Assembly (NCBI RefSeq): GCF_024347415.1
Contig: NZ_AP025476.1
Location: forward strand, 2,728,001-2,792,000
DNA: 64,000 bases
Direction: 5' to 3'
Source of the DNA: Vibrio crassostreae
GTDB taxonomy: Bacteria > Pseudomonadota > Gammaproteobacteria > Enterobacterales > Vibrionaceae
Shown piece by piece: positions 37,778 through 47,087 of this stretch (the stretch's first letter is position 1; each line of letters opens with the position of its first letter). A model generated the notes under the pieces. The model was given only the letters and a program-made list of their open reading frames with translations, ran no database searches and was not told the origin of the DNA. Both the position numbers and the translations under genes were made by a program.

Positions 37778-39250
37778 GTGTCTGAATTCCATTCTGAGAT
37801 CAGTAAATTATCCCCTGCCCCTATTTGGCAGTTCTTCGATAAGATTTGCTCAATCCCACACCCTTCAAAGCATGAAGAAGAGCTTGCTCAATACATTATT
37901 GCTTGGGCAACAGAGCAAGGCCTAGATGTACGTCGTGACCCAACGGGCAACGTATTCATCAAGAAGCCAGCAACGCCGGGTATGGAAAACAAAAAAGGTG
38001 TGGTGCTACAAGCTCACATCGATATGGTTCCACAAAAGAACGAAGACACCGTTCATGACTTCGCTAAAGATCCAATCCAACCATACATCGATGGTGAGTG
38101 GGTTACAGCAAAAGGGACAACGCTTGGCGCTGATAACGGCATGGGCATGGCTTCTTGCCTAGCGGTTCTTGCTTCAAACGAAATCCAGCACGGCCCTATC
38201 GAAGTTCTACTAACAGTAGACGAAGAAGCAGGCATGACTGGTGCTTTCGGTCTTGAAGCGGGTTGGTTAGAAGGCGATATCCTTCTTAACACCGATTCAG
38301 AGCAAGAAGGCGAAGTGTACATGGGTTGTGCTGGCGGTATCGACGGCGCAATGACATTTGAAGTTGCACGTAATGCAATTCCTGCTGATTTCGTAACACG
38401 CAAGCTAACGTTGAAAGGCCTTAAAGGCGGTCACTCTGGTTGTGATATCCACACAGGCCGTGCAAACGCAAACAAACTGCTTGCTCGCTTCCTAGCGGGT
38501 CACGCGAAAGAGCTAGACCTACGCATCGTCGAATTCAAAGGCGGTAGCCTACGTAATGCGATCCCTCGTGAAGGTTTCGTAACGGTTGCAGTACCTGCTG
38601 CAAACCAAGAGAAACTGGCTTCTCTATACAACGACTACACAGAGCTTCTTTCAACTGAGCTAGGTAAAGTAGAAGACAGCATTGTTACTTTCAACGAAGA
38701 AGCTTCGGTTGAAATGGGCGCTCTTGCAGCAGCTGACCAAGCTCGCTTTATCGCTGCACTAAACGCTGCGCCAAACGGCGTGATTCGTATGAGCGACGAG
38801 ATTGAAGGTGTTGTTGAAACATCTCTAAACGTTGGTGTTATCACAACAGAAGAGAACTCAATCACTGTACTTTGCCTGATTCGCTCTTTGATCGATTCTG
38901 GCCGTAGCCAAGTTGAAAGCATGCTGAATTCTGTTGCTGAACTAGCAGGCGCGAGCATCGAGTTTTCTGGCGCTTACCCAGGTTGGAAGCCAGACGCAGA
39001 TTCAGAAATCATGCACATCTTCCGCGACATGTACGAAGGTATCTACGGTCACAAGCCAAACATCATGGTTATCCATGCTGGTCTTGAGTGTGGTCTATTC
39101 AAAGAACCTTACCCGAATATGGATATGGTTTCTTTCGGCCCAACGATCAAGTTCCCGCACTCTCCTGATGAGAAAGTGAAGATCGACACCGTTGAGCTAT
39201 TCTGGAACCAAATGGTTGCACTGCTTGAAGCAATCCCAGAAAAAGCATAA
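37778..39250 (+). CDS. pepD: Beta-Ala-Xaa dipeptidase / aminoacyl-histidine dipeptidase PepD
   Basis: PepD (peptidase D, carnosinase) is an M20 zinc dipeptidase that splits Xaa-His dipeptides such as carnosine. The 490-residue protein (E. coli 485) has the metal-site motifs QAHIDMVPQKN (about 78-88), GADNGMGMA (about 117-125) and TVDEEAGMTGAFGL (about 147-160), and the lid-domain GGHSGCDIHTGRANA (about 217-231). The start is a GTG with AAAAAGGAG upstream. A bidirectional terminator follows. Confidence 0.96.
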   Translation: MSEFHSEISKLSPAPIWQFFDKICSIPHPSKHEEELAQYIIAWATEQGLDVRRDPTGNVFIKKPATPGMENKKGVVLQAHIDMVPQKNEDTVHDFAKDPIQPYIDGEWVTAKGTTLGADNGMGMASCLAVLASNEIQHGPIEVLLTVDEEAGMTGAFGLEAGWLEGDILLNTDSEQEGEVYMGCAGGIDGAMTFEVARNAIPADFVTRKLTLKGLKGGHSGCDIHTGRANANKLLARFLAGHAKELDLRIVEFKGGSLRNAIPREGFVTVAVPAANQEKLASLYNDYTELLSTELGKVEDSIVTFNEEASVEMGALAAADQARFIAALNAAPNGVIRMSDEIEGVVETSLNVGVITTEENSITVLCLIRSLIDSGRSQVESMLNSVAELAGASIEFSGAYPGWKPDADSEIMHIFRDMYEGIYGHKPNIMVIHAGLECGLFKEPYPNMDMVSFGPTIKFPHSPDEKVKIDTVELFWNQMVALLEAIPEKA

Positions 39251-39347
39251 TTCGATAAGCTATGTTTGTTCAATAAATGGTGTTTCTAATAAATAGGGCT
39301 CTTCATTAAATAGCACTTTTCAGTAAACACCGTTTATAGACACAAAA

Positions 39348-39378
39348 TAAAACAGGTACTCATTGAGTACCTGTTTTT
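39348..39378. terminator. Bidirectional terminator between pepD and the DUF3332 gene
   Basis: A 13-bp arm pair (AAACAGGTACTCA / TGAGTACCTGTTT) with A and T runs on either side separates convergent genes. Confidence 0.92.
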
Positions 39379-39407
39379 GTATCTAATTTTTGTAATAAGC
39401 AAAAAAT

Positions 39408-39947
39408 TTAAGCGCGTGAAGCTGCGTAGTTCTCTAGCTCATCAATTGAAGTTTGTGCAACCACTTCGCCATCGATGAAGTACGTTACCATCTCACCATC
39501 ACGAACACCGATTAGTGTCGCTCGCTCACCAGATTGGTAAGTGATATCCATTTGGATTGTATTTTCATCAATCTGCTGCATCTGACCTTTTTCGATCATA
39601 TTTACATTAGTGATTGGGCCTACCGGTGCTTCTGTTAGAGACGGATCTAGTTGATGGTTAATATCAAGGTAAGTATCAACCTTAGTATCAAAGATGTGCG
39701 GAGCACCCGTTAGTGGGTTGCTACCTGTCCAGAACTCTAGTGAGTTGAATACTAGGTAATCCGCTGCAACCGTTAGACCGTACGCAGGTGCCAACAGTAA
39801 GTTCAAACCGCCACGTGCGTAACGGTTATCAACCGCTTTAAGGTTGAACTTCATTAGGTAACCCGTTACTGCGTTGCTACCAACACAGCCAGACAAAGCA
39901 ACAGATACCACTGCTAGTGCTACAACTTTTGAAATTGTTTTTTTCAT
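39408..39947 (-). CDS. DUF3332 family lipoprotein
   Basis: A 179-residue lipoprotein of the DUF3332 family, function unknown. The signal peptide ends in LSGC with the modified cysteine at residue 21. The mature part starts with GSNAVTGYLMKFNLKAVDNRYARGG and contains a hydrophobic segment LNLLLAPAYGLTVAADYLVFN (about 48-68). The C-terminal half looks like beta-strand structure (QQIDENTIQMDITYQSGERATLIGVRDGEMVTYFIDG). It is monocistronic between terminators and a 270-base upstream gap. Confidence 0.88.
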   Translation of the reverse strand: MKKTISKVVALAVVSVALSGCVGSNAVTGYLMKFNLKAVDNRYARGGLNLLLAPAYGLTVAADYLVFNSLEFWTGSNPLTGAPHIFDTKVDTYLDINHQLDPSLTEAPVGPITNVNMIEKGQMQQIDENTIQMDITYQSGERATLIGVRDGEMVTYFIDGEVVAQTSIDELENYAASRA

Positions 39948-40218
39948 TTTGATCTCGATATTTTAATTTGGCCGCCAAAAAATGGCGGTGGATAATACCA
40001 ACGAACCAAATGACAAATATCAGCGCTAAATCAATGTATTGTCAGAAAATTCACAATTTGAAACACCCTTCAATTAACCAAATAAAAAACTGAAACCAAT
40101 TCATAAGCCCCTTCATAAAAAACTTTTGTCGTCACCGTAAAGCAATTGATTCGTACTAAAAATCAACGATTGATACATTCCGTGTTAACGAATTATCACC
40201 ATGTTGAGAACAACCTAA
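39948..40218. other. Divergent intergenic region
   Basis: Holds the promoters of the DUF3332 lipoprotein and of the aspartoacylase-like gene. A small hairpin of GCCGCC and GGCGGT type is near 39970-39990. I see nothing else. Confidence 0.4.
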
Positions 40219-41265
40219 ATGGCAAGACTAAAACCTAATCAACCATTCGAATTACTTGGTAATACTGTTCAGCCAGGACAACGAATGGAGATTGAACTGC
40301 AAGCTGCTCAGCTTTACACGCACTCTCCACTTTCGATCCCGATTGAAATTATTCACGGTCGCCAAGCAGGCCCAACACTGATGGTAAATGCGGCGATCCA
40401 CGGCGATGAGCTAAACGGTGTTGAGATTGCTCGACAACTGACGAATGCTATCGATCCAAAGAAACTGAAAGGAACCTTGATTGTCGTGCCTATCGTTAAC
40501 GTGTTCGGCTTTATCCATAAGTCTCGTTACCTACCAGACCGTCGCGACCTAAACCGTTGCTTCCCAGGTAGTGAGAAAGGATCGCTAACATCACGTATCG
40601 CTTACACTTTCTTCGAGAACGTGGCAAAGCACTGTGATTACATCTTGGATCTACACACGGGCGCGATTCACCGCACCAACCTGCCTCAGATTCGTGCAAA
40701 CCTATCAAATCCAGAAACAATGCGCATCGCGAAAGCATTCGCAACACCAGTGATCATCGATTCACCACTGCGTGACGGTTCACTGCGTAGCGAAGCAGAA
40801 AAACTGGGGATTCCTGTATTAACTTACGAAGGTGGTGAAGCGCTGCGTTTTGATCATCTAGCGATTCGTGCGGGTTATCTTGGTGTGCATCAAGTGATGA
40901 AAGAAATCGGCATGCTGCGCCCTAACCGCAAAAAGTTGCCAGAGCCTGTGTTGAGTAAATCCACCAGCTGGATCCGCGCGGAATCAGACGGTATTTTGCG
41001 TAACATGGTAAGACTTGGCGAACAAGTTGAAGCAGGACAAACCCTTGCTTACATCAGTTCTCCATTAGGTCACCAAGAGGGCCAAGTGATCACAACCAAA
41101 GGCGGTATCGTGATTGGTCAACAAACTCTACCTTTGGTAAACGAAGGTGATGCTGTGTTCCATATTGCTTACTTTAAGCAAGACGATGAAGAAGTAGGAC
41201 AATCAGTAGAAAGCTACATTGAAGAAGTAGCAGAAGACGATTGGCTAACTGCGCTGAATAACTAA
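40219..41265 (+). CDS. Succinylglutamate desuccinylase/aspartoacylase family protein
   Basis: A 348-residue M14-type zinc hydrolase of the AstE/AspA family. The zinc ligands lie in AAIHGDELNGVEIAR (His and Glu near residues 60-63) and DLHTGA (about 142-147). The substrate-binding arginine region is RYLPDRRDLNRCFPG (about 104-118). The C-terminal part (about 253-325) resembles a biotinyl/lipoyl-type barrel (SDGILRNMVRLGEQVEAGQTLAYI), as in many bacterial members. The substrate is unknown. Vibrio members are often found alone, as here. Confidence 0.87.
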   Translation: MARLKPNQPFELLGNTVQPGQRMEIELQAAQLYTHSPLSIPIEIIHGRQAGPTLMVNAAIHGDELNGVEIARQLTNAIDPKKLKGTLIVVPIVNVFGFIHKSRYLPDRRDLNRCFPGSEKGSLTSRIAYTFFENVAKHCDYILDLHTGAIHRTNLPQIRANLSNPETMRIAKAFATPVIIDSPLRDGSLRSEAEKLGIPVLTYEGGEALRFDHLAIRAGYLGVHQVMKEIGMLRPNRKKLPEPVLSKSTSWIRAESDGILRNMVRLGEQVEAGQTLAYISSPLGHQEGQVITTKGGIVIGQQTLPLVNEGDAVFHIAYFKQDDEEVGQSVESYIEEVAEDDWLTALNN

Positions 41266-41356
41266 TCAGGCAATGCTTAAAAGTTTAAGAGCTCGACGTT
41301 AAAAGCGAGAAGCCAAACCGTGCTCTTAAACACAATAAAACAGAACTCCACAAACT

Positions 41357-41413
41357 AAAAAGCCCCAATATACTTTTAACTAGAAAGAGAAAAGTTATAT
41401 CGGGGCTTTTTTT
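41357..41413. terminator. Long bidirectional terminator hairpin
   Basis: Outer arms AAAAAGCCCC / GGGGCTTTTT with further interrupted pairing inside (ATATACTTTTAAC / AAAAGTTATAT). It separates the aspartoacylase-like gene from the convergent DUF3622 gene. Confidence 0.85.
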
Positions 41414-41465
41414 ACAAATCCCTTATCTTAAAATTAAGGGATCTATAAATTAATCATGCACTGAA

Positions 41466-41783
41466 TTACTCAGCGTCTTCTTGCTCTTCTGCACGAGCTT
41501 TAGCGCGCGCTTCACGTGCTTGCTCAGCTTTAAGCTCTTTAGTGTGACGTAGTTCGTCACGCTCTTTACGCTGCTCTGATTTACGCTCGTTACGTTCAGC
41601 TTGGTTAGCGATGAAAGATGCTAGCTCTTTCTCTGCCCACTCTTGTGCTAGAGCTTCAGTTTCGAAACCAGACTCACGCTTAGATACTGTAGTGCTGCGA
41701 GACGTTACTTGACGAGTAATCTCTGCACACCAACCGTTGCGTTTTTCTGTAAGGCGGATATCAAATTTTTTGTTCTTAGACAT
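41466..41783 (-). CDS. DUF3622 domain-containing protein
   Basis: A 105-residue cytoplasmic protein of the DUF3622 family, found mainly in Vibrio and relatives. The N-terminal part (about 1-60) contains FDIRLTEKRNGWCAEITRQVTSRST. The C-terminal 45 residues are extremely rich in Lys, Arg, Glu and Ala and should form one long charged helix. Function is unknown. Ribosome-binding sequence AAGGAA-like precedes the ATG. Confidence 0.85.
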   Translation of the reverse strand: MSKNKKFDIRLTEKRNGWCAEITRQVTSRSTTVSKRESGFETEALAQEWAEKELASFIANQAERNERKSEQRKERDELRHTKELKAEQAREARAKARAEEQEDAE

Positions 41784-42137
41784 GTTCTATTTTTTCCTAA
41801 GGGAGATCATTAAGGGATCGGTCAACTTTGATAACTCCATCTAAGTGAGCATCTTTTAACACCATCCCTTGGTAAGCGCGGTATTAGAGCACAAATCAAT
41901 GAATATTGCTGCAAATATTTGCAGCGGATCACACTCCAATGCTGAAAATCGTTTGCGCTTGATTTCTGTTAGTTCATAACTTCCAATTCATCATCAATTT
42001 CTGCCCTGTTTTATCGACAACAATGAAATGAACTATGCTCAAACAGAGATAAATGAAAGAGATACCTGCTTGCTCAGGTTTATAGACTCTACTGCCTCAC
42101 CTACTCCGCCCATAATTAAAATAGCTAAGGAGTTGCT
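41784..42137. other. Divergent intergenic region DUF3622 gene / deaminase gene
   Basis: About 350 bases of AT-rich sequence that must hold promoters for both flanking genes. I see no palindromic operator or RNA structure I can support. The ribosome-binding site AAGGAG for the deaminase lies at its right end. Confidence 0.5.
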
Positions 42138-43145
42138 ATGGATAGCTTCATCAAACATTTACCGAAGGTTGAGCTGCACTTACACATAGAAGGTACATTA
42201 GAACCAGAGCTAATGTTCGAGCTCGCCAAGCGTAATAACGTGTCGATTCCCTTTGAGACCCCTGACCAAATACGAGAGGCGTACCAGTTCCACAATCTTC
42301 AATCCTTTCTCGATATCTACTATCAAGGTGCTAACGTACTGATTCATGAGCAAGACTTCTACGATCTGACGTGGGCTTATCTGTTGAAGTGCCAGCAAGA
42401 TAATGTGGTTCACACTGAGATATTCTTCGACCCTCAAACCCACACTGAACGTGGCATCTCCTTTGACACGATTGTAGGCGGCATTACCCAAGCACTAGAG
42501 CAAGCCACACAGGAACTCGGGATCAGCAGCCAACTTATCATGTGTTTTCTGCGTCATCTCGATGAAGGCAGCGCGTTCGAGACACTCAAACAGGTCTTAC
42601 CTTACAAAGACAAAATCATTGCGGTTGGGCTAGATTCATCAGAACAAGGCAACCCGCCAGAGAAGTTTAAACATGTCTTCCAAGAAGCCATCAATCAAGG
42701 TTTTCTAACCGTCGCGCACGCCGGAGAAGAAGGCCCTGCGCAAAATATTATTGACGCTCTGAGCTTGCTAAGCATTACCCGAATTGATCATGGCGTTCGC
42801 TGTATAGAAGATGAAGAGCTGATGGAGCAGCTAATAGCCAAACGCACACCGCTGACGGTCTGCCCACTCTCGAATACTAAGCTCAAGGTCTTCGACACCA
42901 TGCAAGAGCACAACATCGTCGAGCTGTTGAGAAAAGGGCTGTGCGTCACCATCAATTCCGATGATCCCGCTTACTTCGGCGGCTATATGAATGATAACTT
43001 CCTCGCCGTCGCCAATGCTCACCCAGTGACGAAAAACGAATTAGCGCAATTCAGTATTAATGCCATCGAAGCCAGTTTCATCTCGCCTCACGCCAAAGAA
43101 GATCTCATTACACAGGTACGCCAATACCTTGTTGCAAATACTTAA
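42138..43145 (+). CDS. Adenine deaminase (adenosine deaminase superfamily)
   Basis: A 335-residue zinc amidohydrolase annotated in most genomes as adenosine deaminase (add). Metal and catalytic segments are ELHLHIEGTLEPE (about 12-24), HAGEEG (about 194-199), RIDHGVRC (about 214-221) and TINSDDPAYFGG (about 272-283). The signatures HIEGTLEPE and GLDSSEQGNPP are those of the adenine-deaminase subgroup, in contrast to HLDGA and GxDL in true adenosine deaminases. I therefore infer that it converts adenine to hypoxanthine. This would fit with the purine permease and gpt nearby, but the activity is not proven. Confidence 0.85.
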   Translation: MDSFIKHLPKVELHLHIEGTLEPELMFELAKRNNVSIPFETPDQIREAYQFHNLQSFLDIYYQGANVLIHEQDFYDLTWAYLLKCQQDNVVHTEIFFDPQTHTERGISFDTIVGGITQALEQATQELGISSQLIMCFLRHLDEGSAFETLKQVLPYKDKIIAVGLDSSEQGNPPEKFKHVFQEAINQGFLTVAHAGEEGPAQNIIDALSLLSITRIDHGVRCIEDEELMEQLIAKRTPLTVCPLSNTKLKVFDTMQEHNIVELLRKGLCVTINSDDPAYFGGYMNDNFLAVANAHPVTKNELAQFSINAIEASFISPHAKEDLITQVRQYLVANT

Positions 43146-43162
43146 TGAGTTATGAAGATCAA

Positions 43163-43190
43163 AAAGGGAAGCTCAGAGCTTCCCTTTCAG
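43163..43190. terminator. Bidirectional terminator between the deaminase and nnrS
   Basis: An 11-bp stem (AAAGGGAAGCT / AGCTTCCCTTT) with a very short loop between convergent genes. Confidence 0.85.
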
Positions 43191-43212
43191 CATGGGTAGA
43201 TAACCAATTAGC

Positions 43213-44397
43213 TTAGCCCGGGTGACCATCCACTCTTGGTGTTAATAGCATCATGCCGAACTTCCAGATAAATAGCCCAAATGCTAACGTCCATAAACCC
43301 GCACTGATGTTGACCATCTCAAATAAGTACGCCGGGAAAAAGGTCACACCTAGACTACGTACTAGCGCCGCGATAAAAATAGCCGAGAACGCCAAAGCCA
43401 TACTTGGCCCTTTATAGATAGCACGACCGGTGTGCCCCATCGTCACGCGTGTAATCATCGCAAGAATTAACCCACTCAGACCACCAATCGCAAACAAGTG
43501 CAGCATATTGTGGCTCGCGAACGGGTTGTCTAACAGACCACGTAGCAGCAAGCTTAGAGGGATACATAGGTAAGCCGCATGCAGCGACCACACCAAAGGC
43601 TCAGACAAAGTTGTCCAAGGCTTCCAGCGGATAAAGCGTACCAATTGGGTTACACCTGCAAATACCATCAACTCATTGCCGACTTGAGCAAAGGTCAATG
43701 GGAAGAAACTCAACACAAATAAACCAACCAAAGGTAGATTCGCTAGCCATTCCAACCAAACTAAGGGTTGAGCTTTTTCAAAATCAAAACGACGCGCCGT
43801 GAAGAATGGAATAACTCGCCCACCCATTACAGACAGCAACAACGTAAACCACCACAACATCGCTTGCCATACCGCTGATGAAGGAAATGGAGGCATCCCC
43901 TTAATGGTCGCGTAACTAGCAAAGTTCGCCACGATAGCCAAAATAAACAGTGGTACAAAGAACAGATTCTTCCAGCCTTTCGACTTCACGACACGAAAAC
44001 CAATTTCGTAGGCGGCGAAGATTAAGAACAACGCCTCAACCGACGAGATCAACCATAACGGAGCAGGTGTCCAAAACAGAATGCGAGGTGCGATCCATAA
44101 GCCAACAAGGGCAGCTAACCGATAGTGCTTGGTTCCGTTGACACCCGTCCACGTTTGTACAGCCGTTAACACAAAACCGACCACTATCGCCATTGAGAAA
44201 CCAAACAGCATTTCGTGTACGTGCCACCAAAGCGCCGGTACTTTTAGCATTTCTGGCTGACCGTTTTGGAACATGATGACCCAAGCCACAATCGCGATCA
44301 CAGCATAGAGACTGCCTAAAAAGAAGAAAGGTCTAAACCCCAAACGAAGATAAGCAGGAATTGCATCTTCTACACTTTTATCTGTGATATTTAACAA
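43213..44397 (-). CDS. nnrS: NnrS family membrane protein
   Basis: NnrS is a heme- and copper-containing membrane protein associated with nitric-oxide stress; V. cholerae NnrS protects metabolism against NO. The 394-residue protein has about 12 hydrophobic helices. Conserved histidines are in WWHVHEMLFGFSMA (about 52-65) and SHNMLHLFAIGGLSGL (about 298-313). The family sequence LGFRPFFFLGSLYA is at about 19-32. It is monocistronic. I looked for an NsrR-type palindrome upstream and saw none. Confidence 0.93.
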   Translation of the reverse strand: MLNITDKSVEDAIPAYLRLGFRPFFFLGSLYAVIAIVAWVIMFQNGQPEMLKVPALWWHVHEMLFGFSMAIVVGFVLTAVQTWTGVNGTKHYRLAALVGLWIAPRILFWTPAPLWLISSVEALFLIFAAYEIGFRVVKSKGWKNLFFVPLFILAIVANFASYATIKGMPPFPSSAVWQAMLWWFTLLLSVMGGRVIPFFTARRFDFEKAQPLVWLEWLANLPLVGLFVLSFFPLTFAQVGNELMVFAGVTQLVRFIRWKPWTTLSEPLVWSLHAAYLCIPLSLLLRGLLDNPFASHNMLHLFAIGGLSGLILAMITRVTMGHTGRAIYKGPSMALAFSAIFIAALVRSLGVTFFPAYLFEMVNISAGLWTLAFGLFIWKFGMMLLTPRVDGHPG

Positions 44398-44704
44398 ACT
44401 CGTTCCTCATTTCAGATAACAAGCCAAGTGTGGCTTCTGGGAATTGCTATTTAATAGTCAAATTCGTGATGCAGTAATTTCTACTGCCATATTACTTTCA
44501 ACAATGCACGAAACGCGCCAAACAGAGAAACCTTTTAAAAACAACAATCAACGCACTTTTTCAAGTCAAAAACGAGTCAATTAAATACAATTAAAAGAGT
44601 CAATTTAACTCGCAAGTGTATAAAAATAAAAACGGCTGACTTTTGATGAAACGACACATATAGTAAGACTAGACTTAAATGGAACAACTCAGACAAGGAA
44701 TGCG
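44398..44704. other. Divergent intergenic region nnrS / cyclotransferase-like gene
   Basis: About 300 bases, very AT-rich in 44540-44660. I see no recognisable NsrR, FNR or other operator and no small gene. Ribosome-binding sequence AAGGAA lies just before the plus-strand gene. Confidence 0.5.
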
Positions 44705-45259
44705 ATGTATATTTTTGGTTATGGTAGCTTAATCAACTCATCTTCACGCCAGCTTACCGGTCAGACTGGGCAAGCGGTCCCTGCGATTGTTCATGGCTTA
44801 ATTCGCCATTGGAGCAAGATCGATGACAGTTATGTTTTATCACCTTTGATCGTCAATCTCGGCAAGGGACAGGTGAATGGTGTGTTGCTTGAGGTGGATG
44901 ATATTGCACTGGCTGAGTTTGATCGCCGTGAGCGAGGTTATCATCGAATCGAATTAAAGGCCTCTCAGATAGAAAGCCAAAATGAGTTCAAACAGGATCA
45001 ATCGATCTGGGTTTACATCAAAGACGAGATTGAGGCTCCTTGCGAAAACAGCCCTATCGTTCAAACCTATGTCGACACGGTATTGGCAGGATGTTTAGAG
45101 GTGTCTGAAAGCTTTGCGGCGCACTTTGTTAAACACACACAAGGTTGGCATCACCCATTAGAAAATGATCGCCACCAGCCTAAATACGGCAATCTTGCTG
45201 GGGTTTCCGATCACCACCACAGTGTAATTGATGGCTTGATACTGACTGTACGAAGCTAG
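44705..45259 (+). CDS. Gamma-glutamylcyclotransferase family protein
   Basis: A 184-residue protein of the GGCT/AIG2-like fold. The substrate-binding loop is the N-terminal FGYGSLIN (residues 4-11), and a candidate catalytic glutamate lies in FDRRERGYHRIEL (about 77-89). Family members act on gamma-glutamyl peptides or release 5-oxoproline, but the substrate here is not evident. It is convergent with ygjH, with a hairpin in between. Confidence 0.85.
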   Translation: MYIFGYGSLINSSSRQLTGQTGQAVPAIVHGLIRHWSKIDDSYVLSPLIVNLGKGQVNGVLLEVDDIALAEFDRRERGYHRIELKASQIESQNEFKQDQSIWVYIKDEIEAPCENSPIVQTYVDTVLAGCLEVSESFAAHFVKHTQGWHHPLENDRHQPKYGNLAGVSDHHHSVIDGLILTVRS

Positions 45260-45297
45260 CTTATGTACCTTGTTAATGAATATACATAGCGAGTTAA

Positions 45298-45333
45298 TTT
45301 AGGTTGGTGAACACATTAGATCACCAACCTAAA
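45298..45333. terminator. 13-bp perfect hairpin between convergent genes
   Basis: Arms TTTAGGTTGGTGA (45298-45310) and TCACCAACCTAAA (45321-45333) with a 10-base loop. It lies between the stops of the cyclotransferase-like gene and ygjH. There is no long T run on either side, so it may block transcription in both directions only partly. Confidence 0.6.
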
Positions 45334-45339
45334 GAGAGC

Positions 45340-45675
<336 letters not shown>

Positions 45676-45732
45676 TCACTTCCTATATTGATTTATTTTC
45701 ACCCATCAAATCATTTACTAAAATTAAGTAAA

Positions 45733-45748
45733 ATGTAAATGTTTACAC
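45733..45748. promoter_or_regulatory. GalR-type operator upstream of galR
   Basis: ATGTAAATGTTTACAC matches the GalR/GalS consensus GTGTAA-N-CG-N-TTACAC except at the first base and the centre. It is 122 bases upstream of galR and suggests autoregulation. Confidence 0.65.
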
Positions 45749-45869
45749 TAGCATTAAGCCTAATAATTACAAGCGGTAAAGATCTCATTACTGGAAGTAA
45801 AATGAGAGTTTCGTTGCCTTACTATCATTGTCGGTGTTAAATAGATGCAGCAATGTATAGAGGTTAAAA

Positions 45870-46868
45870 ATGGCAACAATTAAAGATGTAGCAAAGGAAG
45901 CTGGTGTTTCTGTTGCAACCGTATCTCGAGTGATCAACAAGTCTCCCAAGGCGAGTGCAAGCTCGGTAGAGTCTGTAACTAAAGCGATGTCTAAACTCGG
46001 CTATCGCCCGAATGCCAATGCTCGCGCTCTGGTAAGCCAAAGCACCAACACTGTTGGTGTATTGGTCGGTGACATCTCCGATCCCTTTTTTGGCACGCTA
46101 GTTAAGGCTGTCGATAATGTCGCTCGTGAGAACGGAAAACATATCCTTGTCGGTAATGGCTCACACGATCGTGAAGAAGAGAGACAAGCGATTGAGTTAC
46201 TGATTAACAGCCGTTGCGATGCTTTGGTGATCCACTCAAAAGGCCTGACAGACGAAGAACTGATTGCCTATGCAAAAGAAGTCAAAGGCTTAGTGCTGAT
46301 CAACCGTTATATTGCAGAGATTGCCAACCGTTGTATTTTCTTGGACAACAAAAAAGGCGCGTATCTTGCGACTGAATATCTGATCCGCCATGGTCATCAG
46401 AATATTGCCTGTATCGCTTCATCGCATAGCATTGAAGATGCCGATGAACGTATCCAAGGTTACTTAGCGGCACTCTCTGATTACAAAATTGCGCTCTCTG
46501 ACAGCTATATTGAATACTCAGCACCCACCAGTGACGGTGGCGAATACGCCATGACTAACCTTTTGACTAAATCACTGCCAATCACCGGTATTGTGGCATA
46601 CAACGATTACATGGCAGCAGGTGCTTTATCTGTCCTTGATGAAAACGGTATTCAAGCGCCGGACGAAATGTCGATCATCGGCTTCGATGATGGCTTGATT
46701 GCCCGCTATGTTCATCCAAAGCTAACCACCATTCGCTACCCAATTCAGATGATGGCAGAGAAAGCGACACGACTCGCGTTGCACCTAGCCAAAGGTGAAA
46801 ACACCTCAACTGAGCCAATGATGTTCTCTCCGACTTTGGTACGCCGTAATTCGGTAGAGAAAGTCTAA
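45870..46868 (+). CDS. galR: LacI-family galactose repressor GalR/GalS type
   Basis: A 332-residue LacI-type regulator of galactose use. The N-terminal HTH reads MATIKDVAKEAGVSVATVSRVINKSPKAS, with the hinge helix near residues 46-58 (RPNANARALVSQ). The effector domain is periplasmic-binding-like (TNTVGVLVGDISDPFFGTLV, GIVAYNDYMAAGAL, IIGFDDGLIARYVHPKLTTI). It sits downstream of the convergent galETKM operon. The GalR-type operators at 45733 and 52087 fit it as the local regulator. Confidence 0.92.
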   Translation: MATIKDVAKEAGVSVATVSRVINKSPKASASSVESVTKAMSKLGYRPNANARALVSQSTNTVGVLVGDISDPFFGTLVKAVDNVARENGKHILVGNGSHDREEERQAIELLINSRCDALVIHSKGLTDEELIAYAKEVKGLVLINRYIAEIANRCIFLDNKKGAYLATEYLIRHGHQNIACIASSHSIEDADERIQGYLAALSDYKIALSDSYIEYSAPTSDGGEYAMTNLLTKSLPITGIVAYNDYMAAGALSVLDENGIQAPDEMSIIGFDDGLIARYVHPKLTTIRYPIQMMAEKATRLALHLAKGENTSTEPMMFSPTLVRRNSVEKV

Positions 46869-46901
46869 GCTCTAGTCTACTCACCAAGCAATAAACAAAA
46901 A

Positions 46902-46935
46902 AAAGCCCTAACAGAATCGCTTCTGTTAGGGCTTT
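46902..46935. terminator. Terminator of galETKM
   Basis: A 15-bp perfect stem (AAAGCCCTAACAGAA / TTCTGTTAGGGCTTT) with a 4-base loop. The long T run is on the minus strand, so it mainly ends galM. It may also stop galR. Confidence 0.93.
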
Positions 46936-47087
46936 CCTACCTTACTCGGATACTCAACAATCGCGCTTAATAAACCGCACTCTTGTTGAGCGCCACTTTT
47001 GCTCATCCCCCAAGAACAACGCGATAATTCACATCGTCCTATTCACAAGCAAAAGACATTGGCGTAACCGTTTTGAGCTAGAGCGTA

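Noticed and set aside
44398..44704. NsrR-type site before nnrS
   Set aside because: I searched by eye for the dyad AAGNTGNNTTT and its repeat and saw no convincing copy.
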